From: Takakia lepidozioides
Taxonomy: Eukaryota; Streptophyta; Takakiopsida; Takakiales; Takakiaceae
Direction of reading: 5' to 3'
Length of the DNA stretch: 64,000 nt
Assembly (NCBI GenBank): GCA_030704615.1
Contig: CM060731.1
Location: 22,568,001-22,632,000, forward strand
A program made the translations under genes and the position numbers. How positions within the stretch are numbered: the first letter of the stretch is position 1; every line of letters begins with the position of its first letter. This document shows positions 11,290 to 23,071 of this stretch, one piece after another. Under the pieces are notes generated by a model that was not told the origin of the DNA, ran no database searches, and worked only from the letters and a program-made list of their open reading frames with translations.

Positions 11290-11862
11290 TTTCCAGTATT
11301 ATGAAGTTTCTTCAGGCCCATAAGAATATAAAAAGCCAACTAGGCCCTCAATTCCCTCATTGTCACATGATACCAAGACCTCCCCTCCTTGCGTCTTCCT
11401 TCTTGGTTCAAAAATTGAGCATATAGGTTTGTCATCATGCAAAATTTACGCATGATAAGCATGGGCCAAAACAGATTGAAAAAATCAATCAGCCTAGCAT
11501 TTTCACCCAAAGGTAGTCTACCTTTGCAACATCCGGCCTCCAGTCCATATTACCTTGGGAATTAGCTCATAACTCGAATTCCACATGTCGTCCTTGAACT
11601 TGTCACTTGCTGGCCAATTCTGCCAGTCAATAGGTAAATTATACAAACCAAGTTCACGAGTGGACAAACCATTGTCCACACAGAAATCATGCAAATCAGG
11701 TTCATCAGCAGCTTTTAGGTTGGTTCTCACCTCTTCAACAGGATCAAAGTCAGAATCACTGTCATCATTTTCAAATTCCCCATTTGATTTCGAATCCTCT
11801 TCCCACAAGAGGAACCCCAAGCATATCTCCACAGAGCACGCGCGGACATTATAAAGTACCAT
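11290..11862 (-). pseudogene. piggyBac-like (DDE_Tnp_1_7) transposase relic
   Basis: My minus-strand translation of about 11290-11480 gives FNLFWPMLIMRKFCMMTNLY, then AQFLNQEG, then WYHVTMRELRA, a TAG stop, and LAFYILMGLKKLHNTGK. The TNLYA, W-x-VT-x-x-ELRA and ILMGLKKL pattern is the conserved N-terminal part of the piggyBac transposase core. The adjacent minus frame 11518-11862 is acidic (DDSDSDFD) and ends in IDWQNWP..., as N-terminal parts of piggyBac-derived proteins often do. The stop and the frame changes show it is dead. The catalytic Asp residues are not visible, so only the N-terminal half is represented. Confidence 0.5.
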
Positions 11863-11869
11863 TTCACTT

Positions 11870-12700
11870 CATTTCATTTCCTTTTAGTGCATCTATCCAA
11901 GGCAGACTCAGACCTGTGTGCAACTGGCTCAGAAAGTAAGAAATGAAATGAAATTGTATGGTACCTTATAACGTCCGCGGAAAGCTCAAAGAGCTTATGG
12001 GACAAAATGAAGAAAAACATGAGAGAGGAAGAAACAGAGATTCTAAGAATGGAGCCCAGACCTGAGAAAGATTTCAAAGATGAACAAAAGAGAAATAAAT
12101 AATCCAAAGTGAAAGAGAAAAAGCCTGCAAAGCAAGCAAATCCGAGCTCACTGATCCTTTAGTGTTTGCAGTGTAGTAATGCCTGAGTCTCTTGAATAGT
12201 GGAATCTACTTTCACTCATAATAAACTTTGAAATTCATTTATTTAACAGAGATGTTACCTAAGGGAGGTGTTACTTGGAGAGGCTCATCATGGAATAGTT
12301 TTCAGCAAAGGAGCGGAGGTGACACCTGGGAAAGGCACAACGGTGCCTGGCAAGTTTGGATACTGATGTTAGGGCCGGGCCAGTTTTCCGACGTCCTAAG
12401 ACATGGTCAAGCTCAAAAGAGCCACCATTATCGCATCCTAACACAACCTTTTTGGCATTCCCTACCTGGCCCTTTTTGCTAGGGAGGAAACGGCCAAATA
12501 GAGAAGAGCGGGATATGTGATTTCATGCGCGCAGCTGGGATACATGAATGATGTGCCCTTTAGTGGTCAGGTCCCCAGCTAGGCTACACCCATAATATCT
12601 TTTTTCCAATCTTCTAGCAGATAGTCAATGCAACCGACTCAGGTGGTTCACAGAAGTGTCCAAAATTACAACCGGGTTTGGCTTAACTAGTCTGTTCAAA
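11870..12700 (-). repeat. Dispersed repeat, copy 1 (inverted relative to copies 2 and 3)
   Basis: The reverse complement of 12370-12695 matches 24820-25060, that of 12238-12360 matches 25490-25610, and that of 11870-12238 matches 25610-25960. Shared tracts include gacgtcctaagacatggtc with its flanks and the reverse complement of ctcccttaggtaacatctct. The ORFs here (for example 11874-12107 on the minus strand) have diverged counterparts in copy 2 and look like repeat-internal frames, not host genes. No transposase was recognised. Confidence 0.7.
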
Positions 12701-13032
12701 CATAAGTCAAACAAAACTGATGATCTGCACAAGTAAGGAAGCATATCTCCCTTTGGGCGGAATGTAACAACTGGGGGAGGTCTTCTAGATGGAGAGGGTA
12801 TCCAGAGCATCCCCATGGTACTGTGGAAATCTTTCTACTGCCCAATTCAACTTTTTCATGAAGAACACTAATTGGAATGAAAGGATGCACTAGGTAAAAT
12901 GTGGCCCAATAGATAATTGAGATCGAGGCAGGCGGCTGAGTTAGCAGGGGTTGGATATCATAACAAGAAAGACAAGTTGTGAGGAAGGGGAAGTGGTGAG
13001 ACATGCCGAGGTTTAAGGTAAAATCGAACAAC

Positions 13033-13496
13033 CTTCTTTGCCAAGAAAATCGCCCACAAACAGATGATCAATGAGGCCTGCCCGTGCTCCAACTGTGATG
13101 TTCAGATTGTCGGACTCCTTTCCTAGCCTGTATAGATAATCTTTTCCTTCATAATCCTTTGAGGTATGACTGCGACTTTTTGTCTTTCCTCTCTTCAGTG
13201 CCTTCTCCTCCAGTATCTTACATTGAATTGGAAATTGTGTTCGCTGTGACATTTTCCTCCTCCTGGCCAGCTCTTATCTCTCCAGCAGAAGCACGGGGCG
13301 TAGACAATGGAACAAAGGAGGAGCTCGGGGACGGAGGCACGAACATATTGGAGGAAGGAGAGGGACGATGCAAGTGATCAGACAGGTAGACGGTGGAAGA
13401 GAAACCCTTCCTATGACGGGAAGGAAAAGATGACTGATTGCGAGTGACACAAGTCATTGCTGCCGTTCTGAATACTGTGATTACCGGGGAGCCCAT
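13033..13496 (-). pseudogene. Orphan 5' exon of a Rubisco-activase-like gene
   Basis: On the minus strand an ATG at 13496 opens a Ser/Pro-rich segment resembling a chloroplast transit peptide. The frame shifts near 13240 into one with EEKALKRGK, LYRLGKESDNLNITVGAR and IDHLFVGDFLGKE. The GKESD...VGAR...FVG-FLGK signature is the N-terminal region of the nuclear Rubisco-activase-like AAA+ family (At1g73110 type). A GT donor follows at 13032-13031 (GAAG|GTTG). No AAA+ exon, Walker A or B motif was found further along the minus strand, where TE sequence follows instead. The frame change can be a one-base shift or a very short intron. I call it a truncated gene fragment; family assignment is from recollection of conserved motifs. 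Confidence 0.5.
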
Positions 13497-13920
13497 CCCA
13501 TGAGTACTACAACTGGCCTCGCATTGTAAGAAGGTTTGAGAGCTTCCCAGGGGGTTTTTCAGGGGAAGAGATCTGTTTGGGTGTAAGGAGTCATTCACTG
13601 AGCTGCAAACACCTGCCTCCATCTCTCGGTTTGTCAGCCTGTCATACACACCACGTCTTACTAGATTGTGGTAATTCTTGTGATTGTCAGGGTCCTCAAA
13701 ACCATTTGCATTCCCCAGCTTGCTCCTGCAATCGTCGTTTTTCTTGTTGGGTTTTCATAGCAAGGCTGCGATTTGTGGATGTAGAATCAGGATCTTTTTT
13801 ATTGTTCGGACAAGTATCCGGACGAGCGTCCATCACTGTTCACGTCAACGTCCGACGACAACCGTTCCCGTGCACTACAGCTGACGGTGTTTGCTCGTAA
13901 GCTGTGAGGCTAACTTAGAT

Positions 13921-13926
13921 TCCGCC
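13921..13926 (+). repeat. Target-site duplication, left copy (TCCGCC)
   Basis: TCCGCC directly precedes the left arm TAGGGAATTCC and recurs at 15013-15018 directly after the right arm. Confidence 0.65.
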
Positions 13927-15012
13927 TAGGGAATTCCAAAAAGGCCTTGATGTGAAATGCATCGCAGTTCACTTGATCACCCCCTAAAAGTGCGCAATTC
14001 AATTGAATTGCAAGGGCAATTCAATTGAACTAACCCTAATTTGCAATTCAATTGAATTGTAATCTATAATTTTTAACTTATTTTTGTATATAATATATAA
14101 TATATATGTACATGTATATATTCAAATTATATTTATACACATATAAGAGTATAAGCTAAAAATACATGTTGCCCGTCTATTCTTGCTGACCCTCTTTCTT
14201 GTGCCCTTGAGGAAATTGTGGAGTTGTGAAACCACCCTCAGCCTCAGCGAGAAAGGGAGAGCCAGAGACGGAGACAGATCAGCAGCTTCCTGTGATTCAC
14301 TGGCAAAAGAAACATGGCTGGCTCCGAAAAAAACAGACAAAATCAAACCTGACAATTGATGAAAGGCTTCCCTGCATCACCATGTAGTCCCCTAACACTA
14401 GTATCTGGCCCAGGACAAAGAAAACAAAAAGTATGTTCATCTTGAGAATTATCAAAAATTTGGATACCCTTACAAAGTATGGTGTTGAAGTTGGGATGTG
14501 TGTTTTAATATATCAAACTCTTACACGTTGATACTCTTACATTGGTATCATGTTTGGTATATGTACATAGCCATATATTGGCACCAACATCCACAAAGAG
14601 AGACAATCCCGCTTTTACAAGCGCTTCGTGACTTCCCGTGACTTCCCTCTCTCTCTCTCCCTTAGGCTTATCTTGGGCTCAAGCCTTACCACGGGCAAAG
14701 GATTGACAGACGGACAACAAGAATAGACAGGCAACATGTATTTTTAGCTTATACCTGTGTATGTATATATGTATAATTTAAATATATATATATATTATAT
14801 ACAGAAATAAGTTAAAAATTATAGATTACAATTCAATTGAATCGTCAATTCGTAATTCAATTGAATCGTGTGTGCCGACAATTCAATTGAATTGCAAATT
14901 AGGGTTAGTTCAATTGAATTGCAAGGGGCAATTCAATTGAATTGCGCACTTTTAGGGGGTGATCAAGTGAATTGCGATGCATTTCACATCAAGGCCTTTT
15001 TGGAATTCCCTA
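13927..15012. mobile_element. Fold-back transposon with about 260-295 bp inverted arms
   Basis: The left arm 13927-14185 starts TAGGGAATTCCAAAAAGGCC and the right arm 14718-15012 ends with its inverse, GGCC...GGAATTCCCTA. Similarity extends through the whole arms to the CAAGAATAGAC/GTCTATTCTTG inner ends. The arms carry several copies of the palindrome CAATTCAATTGAATTG (for example 13995-14010 and 14044-14059, with more in the right arm), as well as TA-rich tracts. The 532-bp centre has no recognisable transposase, so the element must be non-autonomous. TCCGCC flanks both ends. TIRs this long with subterminal repeats recall Mutator-like or fold-back elements, but the 6-bp duplication does not fit Mutator's usual 9 bp, so the superfamily is open. 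Confidence 0.85.
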
Positions 15013-15018
15013 TCCGCC
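15013..15018 (+). repeat. Target-site duplication, right copy (TCCGCC)
   Basis: It follows the right arm of the fold-back element and matches the left-side hexamer at 13921-13926. Confidence 0.65.
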
Positions 15019-15459
15019 CTCGCTATGGGGATCTCATCAAGCCGGACTCTGCACGCTGACTGCTTCTGACGCCATCACGGGCATGGGCCCACAACAAACA
15101 TCAAGACTCTTGATGTGTCTGATTCAAGAGTTGCAACGCGAGAGCGATGGACAGCCAGTCACGAAACACACATGGGGTACGTGCTGCTCCAGGCAGATCA
15201 CAAGCCTCCCGTTTCGCTTCGTACGCTCACTCAGCTTTTTGCCGTATAGGTGGGCAGAATGCTAAGTTGCAAGAGTTCAGGAGGCTTCCAATATAACGAC
15301 AGGAGTCATAGTCAAGCTCACTTATAATGTGGGGAGGGTGGAAATCAGTCGGGCGTGACGGCGAACAACTAACTGAAGAGGAACTCGCATGAGTGTGGGC
15401 TTATGTGCAACTTTGAGATCTTCTCTTGAAGTGTGAGGAGGGCAGCTGCAAGATTGAGG
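15019..15459. promoter_or_regulatory. Upstream region of the WAT1-related gene
   Basis: No coding sequence was recognised. The region ends at the ATG of the transporter gene; its upstream limit is the fold-back insertion, which lies about 450 bases from the start codon and may affect the promoter. No clear TATA box was identified. Confidence 0.35.
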
Positions 15460-18400
15460 ATGGCGGAAACGCTGGCAGCAGGCAGCAGCAACTCAAGGGT
15501 ATGGCTGCACGGAGGAGGAGGGAAGGTGGCTATTATATTGGTGATTGTGCAGCTGGGCTATGCTGGATACTCTTTGCTCACCAAGATTGCTCTCAGCACC
15601 GGGGTCAACACCTTCGTATTTGCAATCTATCGCGATGTTATTGCGGTGGCGATTCTGGGTCCCATTGCTTTCTTTTCTGAAAGGTGTGTAGTGTGTACGC
15701 TCAATCAAGTCAAGCCAGTTGAACTCTTTCTCCTTTTCCTTCTCTTTCTCCTTCCCCTTCTCCTTCTCCTTCTCCTTGGACTTCTCTTTCTCATCCTGCT
15801 TTTTCAGATCTACACTTAAATCAGATTGAAAGACGGAAGATGTTCATGCTACACAGCTTCGCAAGTAATTCATCTTTTGCCTCCTCATTGGCAGCTGAAT
15901 CTGAGGAATTTGGTTTTTGCACATGTGCAGAGGGCAACGCACATCAATCACTCCCACCCTGTTCCTTCAGCTTTTAGTGAGCGGCTTCGCCGGGTCAGTC
16001 GCATTTGACATGTTTTCTGGCATTTGACGGGCACATTAGTTCTAGAATTTGCACGACGTAAGAGGAACTAGTGAAGGAAGAGATACTGTTCCGAAACCCA
16101 TACTCAACACCTCATCTATGACTACGGACATGTTGACACTCGACAATATGGCCTTGTGGGCGCACATTCAGTGAGGAAGAGGCAGAGAGATTGTATAGTC
16201 ACACTGAACTGAAGTCCTTTCCATAGCCTTGTGGCCATAAATAGAGGGTCACTGTCTCAAGCCTTTCAGACCCATCACACAGAAGTGTCCTTTCTATGCC
16301 TTGTCGATACAGCCTCTCCTTCTGAATCACTCCAGTTATGTTCACTTCAATGTATGATCTAGAGAGAAACGGTCCATCATGGAGGGTGCAGGATATATGC
16401 ATTCCAAGTGTTATTTCTTGAAGGCTTGTCCCGCACATCCCCTGTGTTCACCTCAGCGACTCAAAACTCCATACCGGTTTTCACTTTTCTAATTGGTGTC
16501 CTCTTCAGGTAACTTTCAGGTTTCATAACCCAGATATTCAAACTGTTGTGGTCAGTCCAGAGTCTAGCGAGTCTTTCAAATCTGTCAAAGAATTTCAACA
16601 CCTCAGGGTTTATGCACCTTCAGTTTGTATGGCCCTGTTTGTGACCCGGAAGGCCCCCTCAGGAAAACGTTGAATTGCCACCAGATTCTAAGTAACTTCC
16701 AACACTTGGGACCATTGTCGACTTCTTGTTAATTGTCTGGCTTGCACATATAGAATGGAAATTCAGTCTGGTGAGAGTGCTTGTAAACCTCCTGGTTGCA
16801 ATTCCAGAAGGGTGGATAACCCACAAAAATTACTTGTATGGCAGAGCCCCGAACTGTCAAACTAGTTTGCTCTGCCTCTTTCCCCTGGCCGTAACAAACA
16901 TCTCTCCCTCTTTCTCTCTCACATTTGAGGCATATGATCTACTGCCCGAGACACTTCGGCTTGGAGTGACGCCTGAGGTAGCCTGAAGTAGTTCTTGGTT
17001 TGTGCTACCATGGGCCCTTGTGGGCCTCTGGCAATGTCAGAAAGTTTGCCTCCTCTGTCTCTTGTGCACCTTGCAATCTCTCCCACACCAGTGGTTATCA
17101 ATCCGTGCCCTCACAACTTCTATGAGACTCAAAGCAGCTGGCTCAAGCACATATGTTGGTACTCCCGCATTTCAACTTTCTTCGAACAACAGAGCCTGTC
17201 TGCAGCATCCCTGCTGCCTAAAAACCCAGGACGCAAGGAATTTTTTTTCCAGTGCATGACAGGAACAGACCTGTCAGGCAAGTGCTGAAGGAAGTCCTAC
17301 GTCAAGCAGACCCGCAAAGCAGTGACACCCTCACAATTAAGTCACAGTTCTATTGTGATGCCATCCTTGTCCTCAGCAGGACAGAATCTTGGTTTTACTT
17401 TGCTCTCTCTCTCTCCTTGGGGCATTGGGGCGATTCAAGGTGGGTTCATATAGCCCGAGGATTGAGAACTGAAAGATGGGATAAACTTAGTGTGGTTGTC
17501 CTGCTTGTGCTAGACAAGACAGATTGTGGTGGCAGCTTTGTTGGAGGCCCCATCTTTCTTTTCTATCTTGTTTTCTATTTTCCTGTTGCCTATCTCTTTA
17601 AGCTTCCCTTGGACATTGTAAAGTTGTTTTCTTTCCTTCTCTCACTTTAGAGGACGCTATGAAATTCTCTCTTTCTTTTCCCTGGGTTGCTCACATGGTA
17701 TTCATATATGTGATACGTAAGGAGTCAAGATGGTTTTGAATCTTGTATAGGGCTTGAAGAAGGGAATGGATAGGATTGACTTGGTTACGTACACTCATCA
17801 TACATGTAAGAGTTTTGCAGAGTCGAGATAATCCACATCACAAGGCGTGACGGTCAAGCTCAAGTTCTAGGAATTGTGACATGTCTGGCTGGGGCATTGC
17901 TTATGTCTCTCTACAAGGGACCAGCTCTTGTAAGCCGTGGGCTATCAACAGCTATGCCTGGGTCATTACTCGTTAGCCAACAAATGTGGGGAACAGCAAC
18001 AAGTGAAGTGATGACGTCATCTATATTGGGCTTTCAACTAGATTCATGGAGATTTGGGTCACTCTGTATAATTCTCAATTGTATCTGCATGGCCGTCTAC
18101 GTTAACCTTCAGGTTTGCCCTTCACGTTCTCCCCTGCAAACTAATTACTCCGACTCAATTTGGAATGCAATGAAGTTGTGGCAAAGTGCTGCTTTCTGAT
18201 TTAGATCTGTAAGGCCACATTCCCCTCTCTTCCATCAGTAAGTTCCACAATAAAGGGGATGCAAAATCAATGAGAGTATCCCAGATTTGGCTCTCTCCTC
18301 ACCTCCTGCCGTACTTCCCCCTCCATTGGAAGCATGATGCATATCTGTTTACAATGCTATAGCAAGCGAAGTCTAATGAGTCCCATCTTCCCCCCTTTCT

Positions 18401-20306
18401 TCTGCACCGTCTGAGGGTGGTGACTATGTTGTCGAGGCTATAGCAACAGTCCAGTCAATACATTTCTGTCTCTCCAGGTGTCTCAAGCAATTGAGCAATC
18501 TTTTACTAACAAATATGATGTTTGTCATTGCAATCTTCAGCTACCAATACTCAAGAGATATCCGGCACCAGTCTCTGTGACAGCATTGGCCTATCTTATT
18601 GGTGCCACTCTACTGCTTGTCACCGGGCTCTTTGTGGTGAAGAACCCACAAGATTGGGCAATTACACAAAGATCTAGCCTCATTGCAGCTACATATGCGG
18701 TATGCCTGTTCCCCTACTGAACAATGCACCTTTCAATGAGCACTTCTTGTTCTTTGTGTGTGCTGCAGGTGACAAACCTTCATATGGTGATGGTGATGCA
18801 GACAAAGGGAAGAGATTAAACAATTAAAGTGTTAGAACATCCACAGGAAGCCTGAAGAGCTTATGAGAATGCCCGGACCAAACAAAAAAGGGCTAAATAG
18901 ACCTAAACTACAGATTGCGTGAGAAGGAGAAGAGAGGACTTCAGGACATCCATTAAAACCCAGGGAGAATGAGAGAATGTACGCATAATGATGTTGTTTG
19001 CCGTAGCCCAAGTAGAATGTAGTCATAAGACGCCATTTGCGTAGCCTAAGGAGAATGAGAGAGGGGCGAGAGAGAGAGGGCGGACCGGCATTTTTGGGCT
19101 TGCCAAGGTTGTTATCAAAGTTTCTGGATTACCAAGTTTGAGCTGGGAAAGAGAGATAGGCAGCTGGAGTGTTTTCACAGCATTTGATGAACATCCAGCT
19201 TCCATGCTGACCCTCCCATGTTGGGCACTGGGGTGAAGTTCAAACTAAGAATAGGTCGCCTACTTCTCTACAGTAAGTTAGCCCAGCTGTGAAAAAAAAA
19301 ATGTATAGGTCGCATATGTCTGATGTGGGTAACAAATATGCTCTGATGCACTCTACCGCATCTTACCTGCATGAGGATCGACCTCAGGGCTCTGTTGACT
19401 AGTCTTGGCCAGTAGCTGTATGGTCTGCCTGTTCTTGTTTGTTTGCTGCTGTAGTTCTATTGGTCGAACTTTTGGAGTGGTTGTTTGTGTATTGAAGCTA
19501 GTATTCCATTTGCATACATTTGAAGGATTGTCTGTTGCCGCTGCAGGGGTTTATTAATTCAGCACTCAATTTCTCACTCCAGGTATGGTGTGTCCAAAGA
19601 GTTGGACCCATTGTGGTGACAGTGTATGCTCCTCTGCAGACTATCTTTGCAACAATTCTCTCACTTATCTTTCTTCAAGCCGACTATTACTTGGGCAGGC
19701 AAGATTTATTTCCTTTTTTTATACTGTCCTTTCTAGATGAGCTATAATGTGCAAATTTGGCCAGAGTTTGCAAGCAGTAGTTTCACTGTTGATTTCAAAA
19801 TATCTTTGCCAGAGAAGTGCCATAAATGCAAGTCTTATTCTTCAGTTATCCCAAACTTAAGATGTAGCAGAAAATGTATTCCTCACCAAACTGGCTACCA
19901 GTTTCTGGGGTAAGTATGCAAGAAAAATTCTCAACTTCGCATGCGAACAGCAATGACAAAGTCCACGGGGGCAGAAGCTTATGTTGGGTCAAGGAGATGC
20001 TATAAGTTATGCAGATCATTTGCTGTGTCATTCTCACTTTTTTTCCCTGTAACATTGCTTCCACATCCACTCCGACGACAGTGTACTTTTGCAATTTGAT
20101 CAATGTTATGTCTGTGCTGAAAGGGAGGATGGGCTGGGTGGTTGCACAGTTTGCTTGGAGGCATTCTGGTTCTTGCAGGCCTTTATCTTGTTACCTGGGG
20201 TCAAAGTGAGGACCGTCGGTTGAAATCACAGTCCATTAAGATTCAGCCAATCCTTGATGGCCAAGTGACAATAAAGCCAATTGAGGAGCCCTTGTTATGT
20301 AGGTAA
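15460..20306 (+). CDS. WAT1-related / UMAMIT-type EamA transporter, 7 exons, 387 aa
   Basis: Exons: 15460-15683, 15931-15993, 16392-16508, 17821-18112, 18541-18699, 19547-19698, 20150-20306; phases agree and the total is 1164 bases. The family (nodulin MtN21/WAT1, two EamA domains, about 10 membrane spans) moves amino acids, auxin or other metabolites across plasma or vacuolar membranes. Seen: first span IILVIVQLGYAGYSLLTKIA; FAIYRD in exon 1; TSPVFTSATQNSIPVFTFL (exon 3) with the family's TSP-F...A...N-IP-FTF signature; GALLMSLYKGPAL in exon 4; YPAPVSVTALAY in exon 5; LNFSLQVWCVQRVGPIVVTV in exon 6; GGILVLAGLYLVTWG in exon 7. The ATG at 15460 is preferred because the upstream frame only has GTG. 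Intron 6 has a GC donor (CAG|GCAAGA). The substrate cannot be read from sequence. Short tail, as is usual. Confidence 0.92.
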
Positions 20307-22930
20307 TTCCATCATCTCTATTCATTGCGAACCGTGGAATATGCGACAAAGGCGTCTTTATGGATCAGAAGAAAATACAAACCATCATCGAGTGGATTAA
20401 ACCAACTTCGGTCCGAACCATTGTGAGCAACTGGTGGGTTCTCAAGATTTTAAATGTGGCAAGTCATGTCACAACTCACAACTCCCCATTCCAGGAACCT
20501 TCCCATATTTTCTGTTAAAATCACCTATTTGTTGCTGAAGCACACATGTGGTGGGTGTAATTGAATTGTTTGACTTCGATTCAGAGTTGGTGACTTCACC
20601 CTGATGAAATGGTAAGGCCCGTGCCCCACTGCAGTTAGGGTCGGCTTCGTTAAGAAATGACTGTGTCTTAGGACGTCGGAAAAATGGCAGTTTTGGGCTT
20701 GGCCTGCCCCAAGCCTGAGCATTAGGGTCTAAGCCATGGACCAAGCAAGTCCTGGGCCCTGGCCCTAAGCAGCCTAAGGATCTATAGAGATCTCAGTCGG
20801 AACAATTTTTGGAGGCTGCCCACTCTTTCATATTTGTATGTACTTTCACCATTTCTCACCCAGAACAGGAGAAACTTCCTGTGTATGTTTCCAATCTTTG
20901 GTACTGAATCTTTGCAGCCATGACAACAATTCATATGCTTGATAGTCTGATCAGATTTGCACAAGTACAAAGAAGAGCAATACACAGTTTTAGTGCATAT
21001 TCTACACGAAAGTAAATACAACTCAACGATTGTAAAGCACTGCTAGTTTGTCCTATTTACAGGTTGTTTGCGTGCTAGGTGTTCCTTAGGAAGGCCCTGG
21101 CGAGGTTCCTGTCTGGAGGGTCCATCCTTTTCAAAACTGTTACATGTGGTTGCATGTGCTTAACGCCATATATATAGTCAACCTTGGATTCCGATATTTG
21201 CCCAGGTCTGTTGGCTCCTCTTTAGAACAAGCCTAAACTGGCTCTCATGTTTGGCAAAAGTGGCATGACTCCGCACAACACACCATTGGGAGCCTTGAAA
21301 CGGTGTAAGGTCCTTTGACCACATTTTCTTGATGATTCATACCGGCCCTGGACAACCATTTAGGCATTTTTGGACCTAATTGTAAATTCAATCAATCAGC
21401 AAAGTACGCATGTTTTGAAAACCATTTCTCACATTAGGCATCTTCATGCTATAATTTTTTAGAATTAGGCACATGAGAAGAGAAAACATTTATTTTCTTA
21501 AGAATAAAATTACAAAATAGACACCCAATGCCCATGGGCCCTTCTAGGCTTCAGCTATCTTTCATTTCCTTTAAAACCCTAATATGATAACATTGTGGAG
21601 TCCATAGAAGGGCCTTTCGAAGTTACATGGAGCTCTCGCAAATAGATTGATTTGTAGGAAATTATTTCCGCACACATATATTTGTAAGCTCTCTTTGGTT
21701 GTGTCCTCAGCCTAGCTAGCTCTCAACCATGTAGGTGTTTCACCAAGAGTTCCAATATAGCTGCTTTCCCCAACCAAACTCTGACTGCTCAAAGTAATGT
21801 TGTGGCCCTCATACCTAACTATGGCAGATTGTACAACTTTAGTGTTTAGCCGTACCGTACTGCCAATGTCTGACTCCCTATAGGCAAACAACTCATCCAA
21901 CTGATCTCCATTTAGATCTATTTGTGTGCCTTGGGAAATATAAATATTTTCCGCAACCACTTGAAGACTCAGTGACGATATGAGCCCTTCAATGGCACAT
22001 CATCTCCTCCAGCCATGCATCACAAGCATACAAAACTTTCCAGTGCCACACAGGTCTAATTCTCTGAGCATGGTCTTAGGAATGAACCATCTTACTTTTG
22101 AAAAATTCCATAGATTTTTGGTCGCACCAAAAAAAACTATGTAGGTCTCTATGCAAATTATGGGTCAAACAGCCTTTGTATGACCAAGCTATGGCAGACA
22201 CAAGCTGTGTATAATTTAAATCGGATCAAAACAAGGCTCTAAATGTATTTTATTTTCCCAAATGGATAAATACTAATATGATTTCTGACATACCCTACAC
22301 GTTCCCTACAAATACCCGTAATTCCGAGGATAGATTTCTACATATGTAGGAGCTTTAAAAACTGGACGTCGGTGATTTGGTGCTTGTCGGTGCATTGATT
22401 GTGACACAACAGCTTCATGAGAGTGGTGGCAGGGTTGGCTGGCGTCACTGCTGGTGTCTGAGCAGATAACAAGCACAACATGTCATCGCTGAATGTTGTT
22501 TACTTGCTGGCATTCACCATCGTTTTATACAAGCATGATCAGACGATACCATTCTCGCAGATTTTGTTTTACTCCTTGTTTACTCTTTAGGATGACTCCA
22601 AATGTTGACTTTTGTTCAATGAAATTTTGATCTTATTACAAACAACAAGAGAAGAGGCTTGCAAGTTTTTTGCTGGAATTTTTGGGCATTAGGCACTTTG
22701 GTGAAGAGAGACAATAAAAAAAATCCAATAAAGAGAACGCTATCCATCACTGTCAATGACATCCGTTGTGCCTTTCCCAAGTGTCACCTCCTCTTCTTTG
22801 CTGAAAGTTGTTCCATGATGAGCCTCTCCAAGGAACACCTCCCTTAGGTAACATCTCTATTAGATAAACGGATGAATTTGAAAGTTTATTATGAATGAAA
22901 GTGGATTCCACTATTCACAAGGAGAAGACA
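20205..22930 (+). repeat. Dispersed repeat block, copy 3, overlapping the WAT1 last exon
   Basis: 20205-20340 (WAT1 exon 7 coding end and beyond), 20400-20530, 20630-20760, 20808-21010, 21260-21330 and 22735-22925 each match, in the same order and strand, parts of 24478-25680. Insertions and deletions interrupt the match, notably about 21020-21240 here. A minus-strand frame at 21712-21960 lies in the unmatched middle and was not recognised. No other gene was found in 20307-22930. Confidence 0.7.
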
Positions 22931-23071
22931 TATGCGACTTAGTTTGTTTTAGGAGGAGAGGCTGGATGAGAGGAAGCCCAATGATTTTCGTTAAAAGTAA
23001 TCATCATTTGACAACATCTGTGGATGCTACAAAGATTTTGCCAAAAGACAGCAAGGGAGATTTAAATGACC

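Noticed and set aside
13200-13250. Short intron (about 50 bases, GTAAGA...CGCAG) in the activase-like fragment
   Set aside because: It is shorter than usual plant introns and the skipped bases look coding; a frameshift is simpler, though the intron is not excluded.
21712-21960. 82-codon minus ORF downstream of WAT1
   Set aside because: Protein-like composition but no known family, and it lies in a repeat block; not enough to call a gene.
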